This document shows positions 1-8,151 of a DNA stretch of 39,368 nucleotides, in pieces. Each line of letters begins with the position of its first letter. Within the stretch, counting starts at the first letter, position 1. The DNA is from Bacillota bacterium (lineage in GTDB: Bacteria > Bacillota > Clostridia > Lachnospirales > Lachnospiraceae). The DNA is taken from contig JAEXAX010000005.1 in assembly GCA_023458035.1 (NCBI GenBank), forward strand, positions 1 to 39,368, in the 5' to 3' direction. A model generated the notes under the pieces. The model was not told the origin of the DNA. It worked only from the letters and a program-made list of their open reading frames with translations, and made no database searches. Made by a program: the position numbers and the translations under genes.

Positions 1-715
1 TTGCGTTTACCTCATCAGGCATTAGGGGATAATTTCTTTCTGCCCACTCGGCGGCAAGGTCAGGGTGCGTAGTCGCCAAGTCATTAAATCCTTTGAGCAA
101 TGTATATCCACTACAATACGGACATCTGCTCCCACCGGAACGGGTTGAAATAAGAGTGTGCCACTCGTTTCCGCAATCTTTGCATTTCCACCAAGCCTTA
201 CTGTTTGCAAAGGCTGTCACCATTGTAGGCAGCAACGGAAGATTTCTGTCAGACCATTCAGCAGCAATATCGGGATACTGTGAAGCAAGGTCATTGAACC
301 CTGCAAGGACTTTATTATGTGAGCAGTATGGACAGCCTGTGCCGTTTACCGTTCTGCTTTTAACGCTTGCTTCCCATTCGTGTCCGTGTTTACATTTCCA
401 AATAATCTTCTTATGAGAAGCGACAGAAACCTCAGTAGGTTTTAATTCGTTCTTTTCAGACCACTCCTGAGCCAGCAGGGGCTTCAATGTGGCTAAATCA
501 TTGATACCCTCTATTACTCTCGCTCCTGAGCATATCGGGCATTTCTCGCCCTTTGAGCGAGCTTTGACGCTCGTTTCCCACTCGTGTCCGCAAGCACCTT
601 TCCACCACACTCTTTTATTTGAACCGAAGGTTATCTTATCCGGCGTCAGCGGTAAGTTCTTCTCTGACCATTCAGAAATAAGCTCCGGGTGAACGCTTGC
701 TAAACTGTTGCTCAT
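1..715 (-). CDS. Tandem zinc-ribbon (DUF4379-like) protein, incomplete at window edge
   Basis: The minus strand is open without a stop from an ATG at 715 to the first base, so 238 residues are visible and the C-terminus lies outside the window. The protein is four copies of a unit of about 58 residues. Each has NDLA, then EW(S/A)E.N with a following L.P..V, then a W(W)K motif, then GHEWE or GNEWH, and closes with CP(Y/I)CS. Each unit carries two Cys pairs or Cys/His sets suited to one zinc. This matches the family annotated as probable zinc-ribbon domain (DUF4379), often found as long repeats on proteins that can end in a VSR/homing-type nuclease domain. Whether such a domain follows cannot be seen. 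The substrate is unknown; nucleic-acid binding is an inference. It sits downstream of lysS, behind a junction with repeats that may mark inserted DNA. Confidence 0.82.
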   Translation of the reverse strand, partial: MSNSLASVHPELISEWSEKNLPLTPDKITFGSNKRVWWKGACGHEWETSVKARSKGEKCPICSGARVIEGINDLATLKPLLAQEWSEKNELKPTEVSVASHKKIIWKCKHGHEWEASVKSRTVNGTGCPYCSHNKVLAGFNDLASQYPDIAAEWSDRNLPLLPTMVTAFANSKAWWKCKDCGNEWHTLISTRSGGSRCPYCSGYTLLKGFNDLATTHPDLAAEWAERNYPLMPDEVNA

Positions 716-815
716 AGTTCAACCACCCCTTCCTCTGTGATAACCCCCATTATATTGAGAAAAACGGGATTGGTGTAGTTTGCGATGTAGCCCGAAAACT
801 ATGAGAAATGAAAGA

Positions 816-847
816 AGCTCCTGAAAAGCCGTAACTTCTCAGGAGCT
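816..847 (-). terminator. Hairpin, possible terminator between lysS and the zinc-ribbon gene
   Basis: AGCTCCTGA at 816-824 pairs perfectly with TCAGGAGCT at 839-847. On the minus strand the stem is followed by TCTTTCATTTCTC, a broken U-tract, so it could end lysS transcription. The tract is weak, so function is uncertain. Confidence 0.45.
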
Positions 848-902
848 GTGTGAAACTTAAAATTATGCGATTTTTTAGTCTCTGCACCGTTTTCAGCACC
901 GA

Positions 903-977
903 TTGGTGTAAATTTGGTGTAAAGAGGTAAATTTATTCGGTTTAGAAAATCCCGAAACCCGCATAACCACTGGGTTT
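903..977. repeat. Short direct and inverted repeats beside the lysS 3' end (possible attachment-site scar)
   Basis: TTGGTGTAAA occurs twice, at 903-912 and 914-923. An inverted repeat AAACCC (955-960) / GGGTTT (972-977) follows directly, three bases before the lysS stop codon. Read on the minus strand the direct repeats give TTTACACCAA, a string I associate from memory with the 3' ends of Firmicutes tyrosine-integrase genes. No integrase gene is present in the window, so the att-site reading is only an inference. The inverted repeat could equally be a small terminator. Confidence 0.3.
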
Positions 978-980
978 TTC

Positions 981-2480
981 TTATTTGTCGTTCGGTAAGG
1001 ACTTCATTGTCGGGAACAACAGGACATCACGGATGGCTGCGCTGTCGGTCAGCAGCATGACCAAACGATCAATACCGATGCCGATCCCGCCGGTCGGCGG
1101 CATACCAACCTCCAAAGCATTCAAGAAGTCTTCGTCTACGCTGTTAGCTTCCTCATCGCCCTGAGCCTTCAGCTCTTCCTGTGCTTCAAAACGAGCGCGC
1201 TGATCTATCGGGTCATTTAGCTCGGAGAAGGCATTAGCCATCTCACGGCCGGTGATAAAGAGCTCAAAACGCTCGGTGTATTCCGGATCGGACGGCTTCT
1301 TCTTCGCCAGCGGCGAAATATCCACCGGATGATCTATGATAAAGGTCGGCTGGATCAGATGCTCTTCCACATACTCCTCAAAGAAAAGGTTCAGGATATC
1401 ACCTTTCTTATGACGGGCCTCATAATGAATGCCTTTCTCATCTGCCAGCCTCTTGGCCGCATCGGTATCAGCGATGGCGGAAAAATCAACGCCGGCATAT
1501 TTCTTCACTGCATCCACCATGGTCAGACGCTCAAACGGCTTCTCCAGGTCGATCACAGTCTCGCCGTATTTAATGACCATAGTACCCAGAACCGTCCGCG
1601 CCAGATGGCGGTAAAGGTTCTCGGCCAGATCCATCATACCGTAGTAATCGGTATAGGCCTGATACAGCTCCAATAAGGTAAACTCCGGATTGTGGCGTAC
1701 CGACAGGCCTTCATTTCTGAAGACACGGCCGATCTCATAAACCTTTTCCAATCCGCCGACGATCAGTCGCTTTAAGTATAATTCCAATGAGATGCGCAGA
1801 TGTACATCTTCATCCAACGCATTGTAATGGGTATTGAACGGTCTGGCTGCCGCTCCTCCGGCATTCGGCACCAGTACCGGAGTTTCCACCTCCATGAAGC
1901 CTCTATCATCCAGATAACGGCGAATCTCACTGATGATGCGGCTGCGTTTGATAAAGGTTTCCTTTACATCGCTGTTCATCACCAGATCGACATAACGCTG
2001 ACGATAGCGCATATCGGTATTGGTCATTCCATGGAATTTCTCCGGCAAGGTCTGTAAGCTCTTGGACAATAAGGTGATCTTCTGAGCATGGATTGATTTC
2101 TCACCGGTCTTGGTCTCAAATGCCAGCCCTTCCAAACCGATGATATCACCGATATCCAGCCTCTTAAATCCCTTATAAGCCTCCTCACCCAGATCATCTC
2201 TGGCCACATAGGACTGGATCGTGCCCTGCAGATCTTGAATATGACAGAAGCTTGCCTTACCCATTACACGCTTGCTCATCACACGACCTGCTACGCGGAC
2301 AGTACTGCCTGCCAGCTCTTCAAAACGATCCTTGATCTCCTGACTATGATGGGTCACATCATATTTCATGATCTCAAACGGATTTTCTCCGGCTGCCTGT
2401 AGCTCAGTCAGCTTGTCGCGCTTGATCTGACGCAAGTGATTGATGTCCTGTTGTCCTTTATTCTGCTTTCCTTCCACCAT
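981..2480 (-). CDS. lysS: Lysyl-tRNA synthetase, class II
   Basis: The protein charges tRNA-Lys with lysine in the cytoplasm. About 499 residues is the usual length for bacterial LysS. An N-terminal OB-fold anticodon-binding domain (about 60-170, with VRVAGRVMSKR and the IGDIIGLEG strand) is followed by the class II catalytic core. Motif 2 is visible as IGRVFRNEG followed by RHNPEFTLLE, and motif 3 as GIGIGIDRLVMLLT near the C-terminus. The ATG at 2480 is chosen because AGAGG lies four bases upstream; a GTG at 2483 and another GTG at 2477 are also possible. greA lies 45 bases upstream on the same strand and no separate promoter is evident, so greA-lysS is probably one transcript. Downstream (below 980) the context changes to a repeat-bearing junction. 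Confidence 0.97.
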   Translation of the reverse strand: MVEGKQNKGQQDINHLRQIKRDKLTELQAAGENPFEIMKYDVTHHSQEIKDRFEELAGSTVRVAGRVMSKRVMGKASFCHIQDLQGTIQSYVARDDLGEEAYKGFKRLDIGDIIGLEGLAFETKTGEKSIHAQKITLLSKSLQTLPEKFHGMTNTDMRYRQRYVDLVMNSDVKETFIKRSRIISEIRRYLDDRGFMEVETPVLVPNAGGAAARPFNTHYNALDEDVHLRISLELYLKRLIVGGLEKVYEIGRVFRNEGLSVRHNPEFTLLELYQAYTDYYGMMDLAENLYRHLARTVLGTMVIKYGETVIDLEKPFERLTMVDAVKKYAGVDFSAIADTDAAKRLADEKGIHYEARHKKGDILNLFFEEYVEEHLIQPTFIIDHPVDISPLAKKKPSDPEYTERFELFITGREMANAFSELNDPIDQRARFEAQEELKAQGDEEANSVDEDFLNALEVGMPPTGGIGIGIDRLVMLLTDSAAIRDVLLFPTMKSLPNDK

Positions 2481-2525
2481 CACACCTCTTTCTTTTTCGT
2501 TCCCCCCGCAGGCGGATCGGTTGTA

Positions 2526-2999
2526 TTACATTACACTGATTTCCATGACGCGATAGCTCATTTCGCCGGCCATGGTTTCGACCACGGCAACATCCCCGAC
2601 CTTCTTACCCATCAGAGCCAGACCGACCGGAGACTCATTAGAAATCTTTCCTTTTTTTGAATTTGCTTCGATGGTTCCGACGATCGAGTATAATACCTCT
2701 TCCTCGAAGGTTTCATCAAATAATTTTACCTGGCAGCCCAGACCGATCTCTGACGGATCGACATCATCGCTGAAGATGACCTCGGCATTTTTCAGGATCT
2801 TCTCGATCTCTTCAATACGAGCCTCGATATCTCGCTGCTCATCCATAGCGGCATCATACTCGGCATTCTCGGACAGATCGCCCTGTTCTCTGGCCTCTTT
2901 GATCGTGATCGCTACTTCTTTACGTTTATTGACCTTTAAATCCTCTAATTCTGCTTCCAACTTATGCAGGCCGGATTCTGTCAAATATGTTTTCTTCAT
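2526..2999 (-). CDS. greA: Transcription elongation factor GreA
   Basis: GreA enters the RNA polymerase secondary channel and stimulates cleavage of backtracked RNA. The 157-residue protein has the normal two-part build. An N-terminal antiparallel coiled coil (about 1-75) contains ENAEYDAAMDEQ, the tip region with the acidic residues that hold catalytic magnesium. A C-terminal FKBP-like domain has the SPVGLALMGKKVGD segment typical of GreA. The start at 2999 is preceded by GAGGGTGT. A sigma-A promoter lies 50-80 bases upstream, and lysS follows 45 bases downstream, a common gene pair in Firmicutes. Confidence 0.97.
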   Translation of the reverse strand: MKKTYLTESGLHKLEAELEDLKVNKRKEVAITIKEAREQGDLSENAEYDAAMDEQRDIEARIEEIEKILKNAEVIFSDDVDPSEIGLGCQVKLFDETFEEEVLYSIVGTIEANSKKGKISNESPVGLALMGKKVGDVAVVETMAGEMSYRVMEISVM

Positions 3000-3051
3000 A
3001 CACCCTCGCCTTTCCTATGACTTTTTACAAGTCTCATTTTTCAATTCTTCC

Positions 3052-3080
3052 ATTTTACATGAAAATACTTGTAATTGCAA
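3052..3080 (-). promoter_or_regulatory. Sigma-A type promoter of greA-lysS
   Basis: On the minus strand TTGCAA (3080-3075) and TAAAAT (3057-3052) are separated by exactly 17 bases, about 50 bases before the greA start codon. Confidence 0.65.
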
Positions 3081-3125
3081 CTGAAAATATATCCTATCCG
3101 TCTGTCTTATAGCTTTCCCCAAAAA

Positions 3126-3167
3126 GAGGCCCCACGATCCTTGTATAAACAAGAATTGCGGGGCCTC
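3126..3167 (-). terminator. Strong intrinsic terminator ending the truA-side transcript
   Basis: GAGGCCCC (3126-3133) pairs with GGGGCCTC (3160-3167), and the stem continues with a few mismatches down to a TTGT/ACAA tip around an ATAA loop. On the minus strand the stem is followed by TTTTT. It lies after the small membrane-protein gene and before the greA promoter, so it insulates greA from the long upstream operon. Confidence 0.85.
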
Positions 3168-3209
3168 CAACGCATTTCATCCTATAGGCTCACCTTCCGG
3201 GGCTTTCGC

Positions 3210-3405
3210 TCATTCATCCTTTGATACATTGTTTCTCTGTCTATAATACAAAACAAGATATATGACAGCAAAAATCAGATACAATGAATAAAATATAACC
3301 CGGGCAACAGGCCTTATTTCTTCCGACAGATAATGTATATCAATTAACTGAAAAGCAAGCAAAAAGCACGGAAACAAAAACCATATGTATTTTATTTTTT
3401 TTCAT
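3210..3405 (-). pseudogene. Small two-helix membrane protein, reading frame broken at an A8 run
   Basis: From an ATG at 3405, preceded by GAGGGAAGGGCA, the zero frame opens with ATG followed by eight A's and runs only 20 codons. If one A of the run is skipped, the frame stays open for 64 residues to a TGA at 3212-3210. The shifted product begins MKKIKYIWFL, has a first hydrophobic stretch (about 7-20), a short polar loop LSEEIRPVARV, a second hydrophobic stretch (about 37-53, with LYLIFAVIYLVL) and ends with the charged tail YYRQRNNVSKDE. Two hydrophobic segments with a positive C-terminus fit a small integral membrane protein. No family is recognised. The break could be a real mutation, an assembly error in a homopolymer, or a site for transcriptional slippage. 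It has its own promoter and is followed by a strong terminator. Confidence 0.55.
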
Positions 3406-3448
3406 AATCATTGCCCTTCCCTCAAATACTGCTATTGTTGCTAACCCA

Positions 3449-3476
3449 ATTATACAATAACTAACTATTTTTTCAA
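3449..3476 (-). promoter_or_regulatory. Sigma-A promoter for the small membrane protein
   Basis: TTGAAA (3476-3471) and a perfect TATAAT (3454-3449) with a 16-base spacer lie just after the truA stop and about 45 bases before the ATG at 3405. The small gene therefore probably has its own transcript. Confidence 0.6.
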
Positions 3477-3523
3477 AGACTACACCTCTTTTCTTTTTTA
3501 TGATGATATAATTGATACATCTC

Positions 3524-4306
3524 TTAGCGAAATGCCGTCGGATCAGCCACCCTCTGGCAAAAATCCTCGTCAAGGTATTCGATCCCCGCCAATGTCAACC
3601 CGCAGGCCCGCGCCGTCGGTCCGGCCAAGGCGCGATCCTTTGCTTCCAGAATCTCTTTCACATGCTGCGGCGGATAAACATGCAGGCCGACCTTAATCAG
3701 TGTGCCGACGATAATCCGTACCATATTATAAAGGAAGCCGTTTCCCTTCACGCGGAAGGTAATCATCGCCCCCTCCTGTTCGATCGTCAGTGCCAGAATC
3801 TCTCGTACAGTGTTCTCCAGTGTGTTTTTAATACTGCAAAAGCTCTTAAAATCATGTCTACCGACCAGATAAGCGGCTGCCTCCCGCATCGCTTCGATGT
3901 CGAGCGGCAGATACATAAAGTGACTGTTTAAACGGCAGGTCGGATCCGGAAAAGTATGGTTAAAGATCCGGTATTCGTAAGTTTTATGAATGCGGCCGTG
4001 ACGCGGGTGGAAGTCATACGGAACTTCCAATGAACCGCGGATACGAATATCGTCCGGTAACCAGTTATTTAGGGCAAAGGCGATCTTGTCTGCGGCAATC
4101 CTCGTTTCGGATCGAAAGACGCAGACATTGCCGCGGGCATGTACGCCGGAGTCGGTACGACTGGCGCCGACCACGTAGACCTCTTCTTTCAAAAAATCAC
4201 GCAGCGCCTTATTCAATACCTCTTCGACAGTGATCCCGTTTGGCTGCATCTGCCAGCCGCAGTACCTCGTACCGTCGTAAGCCACCACCAATAAGATTTG
4301 TTTCAT
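3524..4306 (-). CDS. truA: tRNA pseudouridine(38-40) synthase TruA
   Basis: TruA makes pseudouridine at positions 38-40 in the anticodon arm of many tRNAs. The 260-residue length is normal. The N-terminus VVAYDGTRYCGWQ and the catalytic motif GASRTDSGVHA are present, with the catalytic aspartate at about residue 52. The conserved C-terminal segment NGFLYNMVRIIVGTL is also present. The start at 4306 has AGAAGGA at good distance. It is the last gene of the ecfA1-ecfA2-ecfT-truA block, a very conserved order in Firmicutes, with 44 bases between ecfT and truA. Confidence 0.97.
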   Translation of the reverse strand: MKQILLVVAYDGTRYCGWQMQPNGITVEEVLNKALRDFLKEEVYVVGASRTDSGVHARGNVCVFRSETRIAADKIAFALNNWLPDDIRIRGSLEVPYDFHPRHGRIHKTYEYRIFNHTFPDPTCRLNSHFMYLPLDIEAMREAAAYLVGRHDFKSFCSIKNTLENTVREILALTIEQEGAMITFRVKGNGFLYNMVRIIVGTLIKVGLHVYPPQHVKEILEAKDRALAGPTARACGLTLAGIEYLDEDFCQRVADPTAFR

Positions 4307-4350
4307 ATGGATTTCCTTCTATCTGTCGTTATTCATGCGAAACGGATCGA

Positions 4351-5157
4351 CTAAAGTCCGATCAGGATACGCCCGGTAATCAGACCTCCCAGCCCGCCGC
4401 ACATCAATAGGTAGGCGATACCGTCGCGCAGATGATAGCGCAGCGGTTTTAATTTTGTACGCCCTTCGCCGCCTCGGTAGCATCTGGCTTCCATCGCCAG
4501 TGCCAGATCGTAGGCACGGCGAAAAGCGGCTACAAAAAGCGGCACCAGAATCGGCACATAACTCTTAACGCGCTTGATCAGCCCGCCCTCTTCAAAGTTT
4601 GCACCCCGGGCCGCCTGCGCCTTCATGATCTTTCCGGTTTCTTCGATCAAGATCGGAATAAAACGCAGAGCGATCGACATCATCATGGCGATCTCATGTA
4701 CCGGCACCTGTATTTTTGATAAGGGCTTCAATGCCTTTTCCAAGCCGTCGGTCAACTGATTCGGAGTCGTCGTCAATGTCATCATGCTCGAACCGGTGAT
4801 CAACAGCACCAAGCGACAGGCCATTTTGACAGCGAGCATCACTCCCTCATGGGTGATCTTGATCGCCTTCCACTGCCACAGTACCGTTCCCGGTGTGAAA
4901 AACAGGTTTCCGATGACGGTCAGCAGCAGGATCACAAAAATCGCTCTCAAACCCTTGAAAATAAACCCGGGCGGCACCTTTGAGGCCGCCACCACCAGCG
5001 CCAGCGCCAGCGCGCAGATTCCATAGCCCCAAAGGCTGTCCACCACAAACAGGGCAATCATATACACCAGAGTACCCATCAGCTTGACCCGCGGATCCAG
5101 CCGGTGAATGACAGATTCCTGCGGATAGTATTGTCCGATCGTAATATCCTTGATCAT
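4351..5157 (-). CDS. ecfT: Energy-coupling factor transporter transmembrane protein EcfT
   Basis: EcfT is the membrane scaffold of group II ECF importers. It couples the two ATPases to interchangeable vitamin-binding S components. The 268-residue protein has several hydrophobic segments and the two cytosolic coupling-helix motifs, AARGAN and MEARCYRGG, each with the Ala-Arg-Gly-type signature that docks on EcfA. The ATG at 5157 is chosen because it overlaps the ecfA2 stop as ATGA, which implies translational coupling. The longer open frame upstream is inside ecfA2 and has no sign of use. No S component is encoded in the window, so substrates are supplied by unlinked genes, as is usual for this group. 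Confidence 0.95.
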   Translation of the reverse strand: MIKDITIGQYYPQESVIHRLDPRVKLMGTLVYMIALFVVDSLWGYGICALALALVVAASKVPPGFIFKGLRAIFVILLLTVIGNLFFTPGTVLWQWKAIKITHEGVMLAVKMACRLVLLITGSSMMTLTTTPNQLTDGLEKALKPLSKIQVPVHEIAMMMSIALRFIPILIEETGKIMKAQAARGANFEEGGLIKRVKSYVPILVPLFVAAFRRAYDLALAMEARCYRGGEGRTKLKPLRYHLRDGIAYLLMCGGLGGLITGRILIGL

Positions 5158-6014
5158 CGGCCGCCTCCCTTCCAGGCATCCAGGATAACTCTGCATGCCT
5201 CATCGGTATCGGCTGCGTAAGGGCTGTTCACCAGTCCCCTCTTATATAGCTCATTCATCAGGTAGGCGATATCCGGCGCCTGCAGATTGGCCTCCTCTAA
5301 CTCCTCATAATGGCAGAAGACCTCAGACGGCACATCATGAAAAAGGATCTTCCCTTTACGCAGTACCAACAGGCGATCGGCATACTTCGCCACATCCTCC
5401 ATGCTGTGTGACACCAAAATGATGGTCAGTCCCTGTTCGTGCAGCTTCTTCACCTGATCGAGGATCTCGGTGCGGCCGGCCGGATCAAGACCGGCAGTCG
5501 GTTCATCCAGAATCAATACCTCCGGTTCCATGGCCAGGATCCCGGCGATCGCCACCCGCCGTTTTTCCCCGCCCGATAACTCAAAGGGCGATTTTGTATC
5601 ATAGCTTTCATCCAGGCCGACCATCCGACAGGCTTCTTTGGCCTTCTCCATGGCCGCTTCCTCAGACAGCCCCCGGTTTTTCGGGCCAAAGCTGACATCA
5701 TGTAAAACGTCTATATCGAACAGCTGATGTTCCGGATACTGGAACACCAGACCGACCTTCATGCGTAACCGGCGCAAGGAAAAGCCGGCCTCCGTGATCG
5801 CCTGCCCATGAAAATAGATCTTTCCCTCGGTCGGCTTTTCAAGACCGTTAAAGAGGGTGATGAGCGTTGACTTGCCGGAGCCGGTATGTCCGATGATGCC
5901 AAGGAACTCTCCCTGCTCGATTTCGAGATTGATATCCTGCAAGGCTTTTTTTTCATAGGCCGTGCCCGGACTATAAGTATAGGCGACTGCTTCCGCCCTT
6001 AAAATACTACTCAT
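5154..6014 (-). CDS. ecfA2: Energy-coupling factor ATPase EcfA2
   Basis: Second ATP-binding subunit of the ECF vitamin/metal importer. The 286-residue product has Walker A GHTGSGKST (42-50), a Q-loop in VFQYPEHQLF, the ABC signature LSGGEKRRVAIAG, Walker B VLILDEPTAGLD and the switch histidine in ILVSHSMEDVA. The start at 6014 has AAGGAG seven bases upstream and overlaps the ecfA1 stop by eight bases. The longer frame back to 6053 is not credible. It pairs with EcfA1 as a heterodimer under EcfT. Confidence 0.95.
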   Translation of the reverse strand: MSSILRAEAVAYTYSPGTAYEKKALQDINLEIEQGEFLGIIGHTGSGKSTLITLFNGLEKPTEGKIYFHGQAITEAGFSLRRLRMKVGLVFQYPEHQLFDIDVLHDVSFGPKNRGLSEEAAMEKAKEACRMVGLDESYDTKSPFELSGGEKRRVAIAGILAMEPEVLILDEPTAGLDPAGRTEILDQVKKLHEQGLTIILVSHSMEDVAKYADRLLVLRKGKILFHDVPSEVFCHYEELEEANLQAPDIAYLMNELYKRGLVNSPYAADTDEACRVILDAWKGGGR

Positions 6015-6861
6015 GCGTCTCCTTCTTTTGCTGCCAAGCCTGCTCCAAGGCAACCAGCAGCTCCTCCCGTGTCAATACCGCCTTCGGCAGCGGTAGGCCG
6101 GCCTGCCGAAGTCTGTGAGCCAGCAAGGTGGCTGCCGGCACACCCAGATGTAGGCGCTCCAGTTCTTCTACCTCGGCAAAGATCTCACGCGGAGTGCCCT
6201 GCATGGCGATCTCGCCGCGTTCCATTACGATCACCCGGTCAGCGGCGACCACTTCCTCCATATGATGGGTAATCAGGACCACCGTCACTCCCTCGTTCTG
6301 CATGGTCAAAATGGTTTCCAGCACCTCTTTGCGGCCGATCGGGTCCAGCATGGCGGTCGGCTCATCCAGTACGATGCATTTCGGCTTCATTGCCAGCACT
6401 CCGGCGATCGCCACCCGCTGCTTTTGTCCGCCGGACAGGCGGTTTGGCGAATGCTTGCGATAGCCCAGCATACCGACCCGTTTCAGGGAATCCAACACAC
6501 GCTCCCAGATCTTTTTAGTTTCAATACCGAGATTCTCCGGCCCAAAGGCCACATCCTCCTCCACCATGGTGCCGATGATCTGATTATCCGGATTCTGAAA
6601 TACCATACCGGCCCGCTGCCGAATTTCCCAGACCAGCTCCTCCTGCCCGGTATTGCGTCCGTCGATCCAGAGGTTCCCCTCGTCCGGCAGCAGGATGGCA
6701 TTGATATGCTTGGCCAGGGTCGATTTCCCCGAGCCATTGTGCCCCAGGATGGCCACAAATTCTCCCTCACGAATGTTCAGGTTAATAGCATGCAGAGCAT
6801 ACCGTTCGTTGTTGCCCTCCGAATCATGGTAACGAAACCCCAATTGTTCTGCTTTGATCAT
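6007..6861 (-). CDS. ecfA1: Energy-coupling factor ATPase EcfA1
   Basis: First ATP-binding subunit of the ECF importer. The 284-residue product has Walker A GHNGSGKST (40-48), Q-loop VFQNPDNQIIG, signature LSGGQKQRVAIAG, Walker B CIVLDEPTAMLD and a switch histidine in VLITHHMEEV. The NPDNQ form of the Q-loop is typical of EcfA1. The start at 6861 overlaps the stop of the upstream ParB-like gene as ATGA, so the two are translationally coupled. This is odd because ecfA1 usually follows ribosomal protein genes in Firmicutes. Confidence 0.95.
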   Translation of the reverse strand: MIKAEQLGFRYHDSEGNNERYALHAINLNIREGEFVAILGHNGSGKSTLAKHINAILLPDEGNLWIDGRNTGQEELVWEIRQRAGMVFQNPDNQIIGTMVEEDVAFGPENLGIETKKIWERVLDSLKRVGMLGYRKHSPNRLSGGQKQRVAIAGVLAMKPKCIVLDEPTAMLDPIGRKEVLETILTMQNEGVTVVLITHHMEEVVAADRVIVMERGEIAMQGTPREIFAEVEELERLHLGVPAATLLAHRLRQAGLPLPKAVLTREELLVALEQAWQQKKETHE

Positions 6862-7337
6862 AATAAAAACTCCGGCATTTGATTCTCTCCGATGGCATAA
6901 GCAGCCCCATTGCCGCCGCGACAAACAGCCTGACCGTGCTCAAAGGCCGTCAGCTCCCGGCGAAGCCGGTGAGCCCGAGCCGCATCCGCCTCGACCACCA
7001 CCGCCGGCACCGTCTCCAGGCCCAGTTGCATGGCGGCTGCCACCCGGCGGCTGCCACACAAAATACGGTAGCCCTCATCCGTTTGATATACCAGCACCGG
7101 CTCGATGATTCCATAGGCGCTCACCGAGGTCAAAAAAGCCCCGGACAGACGCACCTTTTCGGAAATGATCTGTGATAACGGAAGCTGCAGACACCGTAGG
7201 GAAGCGGCGGCAGACTGCGCTTCTCTTTCTTTCGATACCCTGACGGTCGGTTCCGTCACGGATCTTCTCTCCGACCCTGCCTCGGCAGGACCTCGGGCCT
7301 TGATGGCTCTTTGAATGCTTGCTTTACCGACTGCCAT
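6858..7337 (-). CDS. ParB-like N-terminal domain protein without DNA-binding half
   Basis: 159 residues. After a charged N-terminus of about 50 residues comes a ParB/Spo0J N-terminal (ParBc) domain: LPLSQI, then SAYGIIEPVLVYQ and YRILCGSRRVAAAMQLGL. The last is the counterpart of the GERRxRA CTP-binding box with Cys-Gly-Ser in place of Gly-Glu-Arg. True ParB proteins are about 280-300 residues and continue with a second CTP motif (ENxQR), a helix-turn-helix that reads parS and a dimer domain; all are missing here. The start has GGAGG eight bases upstream and overlaps parA by 14 bases. The stop overlaps ecfA1 by ATGA. It is probably a ParA partner or adaptor rather than a centromere binder; its function is unknown. 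Confidence 0.8.
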   Translation of the reverse strand: MAVGKASIQRAIKARGPAEAGSERRSVTEPTVRVSKEREAQSAAASLRCLQLPLSQIISEKVRLSGAFLTSVSAYGIIEPVLVYQTDEGYRILCGSRRVAAAMQLGLETVPAVVVEADAARAHRLRRELTAFEHGQAVCRGGNGAAYAIGENQMPEFLL

Positions 7338-8124
7338 TTGCTTCTACCTCCGTCGCCAAGGCGGCAAATTCCTTTGCGCCGCGGCTGGACCGTTTGTAGG
7401 CCATCACCGGCATCGAATGATCCTGACTCCATTCGATGGCGCTATCCACCTTAATAAATGTTTCAAATATATGGACCCCCTCCATTTCCCGCAGGGTCTC
7501 ATGGGTCTGTCTGACATAATTCTTTCTGGTATCGACCTTTGTCACCAAGATACCGAGCAGGCGGCAGTCCGATATTTGGGTCACCTCCCGCAGAAATTCA
7601 AACATGTTGGCGAGGCCGAACAGGCCCCACGGACTGGCCTCGACCGGTACGATCAGCTCATCGGCCGCACAAAGGATATTCATCACCCAGCCGCCGAGGG
7701 TCGGCGGCGCATCGATCAGGATATAATCATAGCGGCCGCTGTCACGCACCGGAGCCAAACATTTTCTGAGTATGAACTCTCGCTGCCACTTGGTAAACAG
7801 CTCATATTCCATGCCGCTCATCAACGAGGACGAAACCACCATATCAACCCCCTCATACGGGGTCGGGACTATATAGTCCGTCAGGTCAGCCTGCTGCTTA
7901 ATGGCATGATACAGGTTCCGTTCGCTGACGGCCATCTCCAGAACCGACTCCTCCGGGAAAAACCCCAGCGTGGCATTCATCTGCATATCACCGTCGATCA
8001 CCAGCACCCGTTTCCCAAGCTGCGCCAGGGCATAGGCCAGATTGGTACAGGTCGTAGATTTTCCGCTGCCGCCCTTATTGTTGGCAAAGCAGATCACCCG
8101 CGTCAAAGTCTGACTCTGTTTCAT
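7324..8124 (-). CDS. ParA/Soj-family P-loop ATPase (MinD/ParA superfamily)
   Basis: 266 residues with the deviant Walker A KGGSGKST (17-24, signature lysine at 17), switch I VLVIDGDMQMNAT and Walker B-like DYILIDAPPTLGG. These define the ParA/Soj family, which forms ATP dimers on DNA to position chromosomes, plasmids or protein cargo. The start at 8124 has GGAGGTGA five bases upstream. It overlaps the ParB-like gene and follows serA by 27 bases, inside a metabolic operon and next to no recognisable origin genes. It is therefore not the usual oriC soj-spo0J pair. No parS-like 16-mer was recognised by eye. A cargo-positioning role is an inference. Confidence 0.88.
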   Translation of the reverse strand: MKQSQTLTRVICFANNKGGSGKSTTCTNLAYALAQLGKRVLVIDGDMQMNATLGFFPEESVLEMAVSERNLYHAIKQQADLTDYIVPTPYEGVDMVVSSSLMSGMEYELFTKWQREFILRKCLAPVRDSGRYDYILIDAPPTLGGWVMNILCAADELIVPVEASPWGLFGLANMFEFLREVTQISDCRLLGILVTKVDTRKNYVRQTHETLREMEGVHIFETFIKVDSAIEWSQDHSMPVMAYKRSSRGAKEFAALATEVEANGSR

Positions 8125-8151
8125 TTTGTCACCTCCGCAGTTTCCGATTTT

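Noticed and set aside
3121..3170. Long hairpin considered as a retron or riboswitch element
   Set aside because: No reverse transcriptase is nearby, and the stem followed by TTTTT after a gene end is what a terminator looks like.
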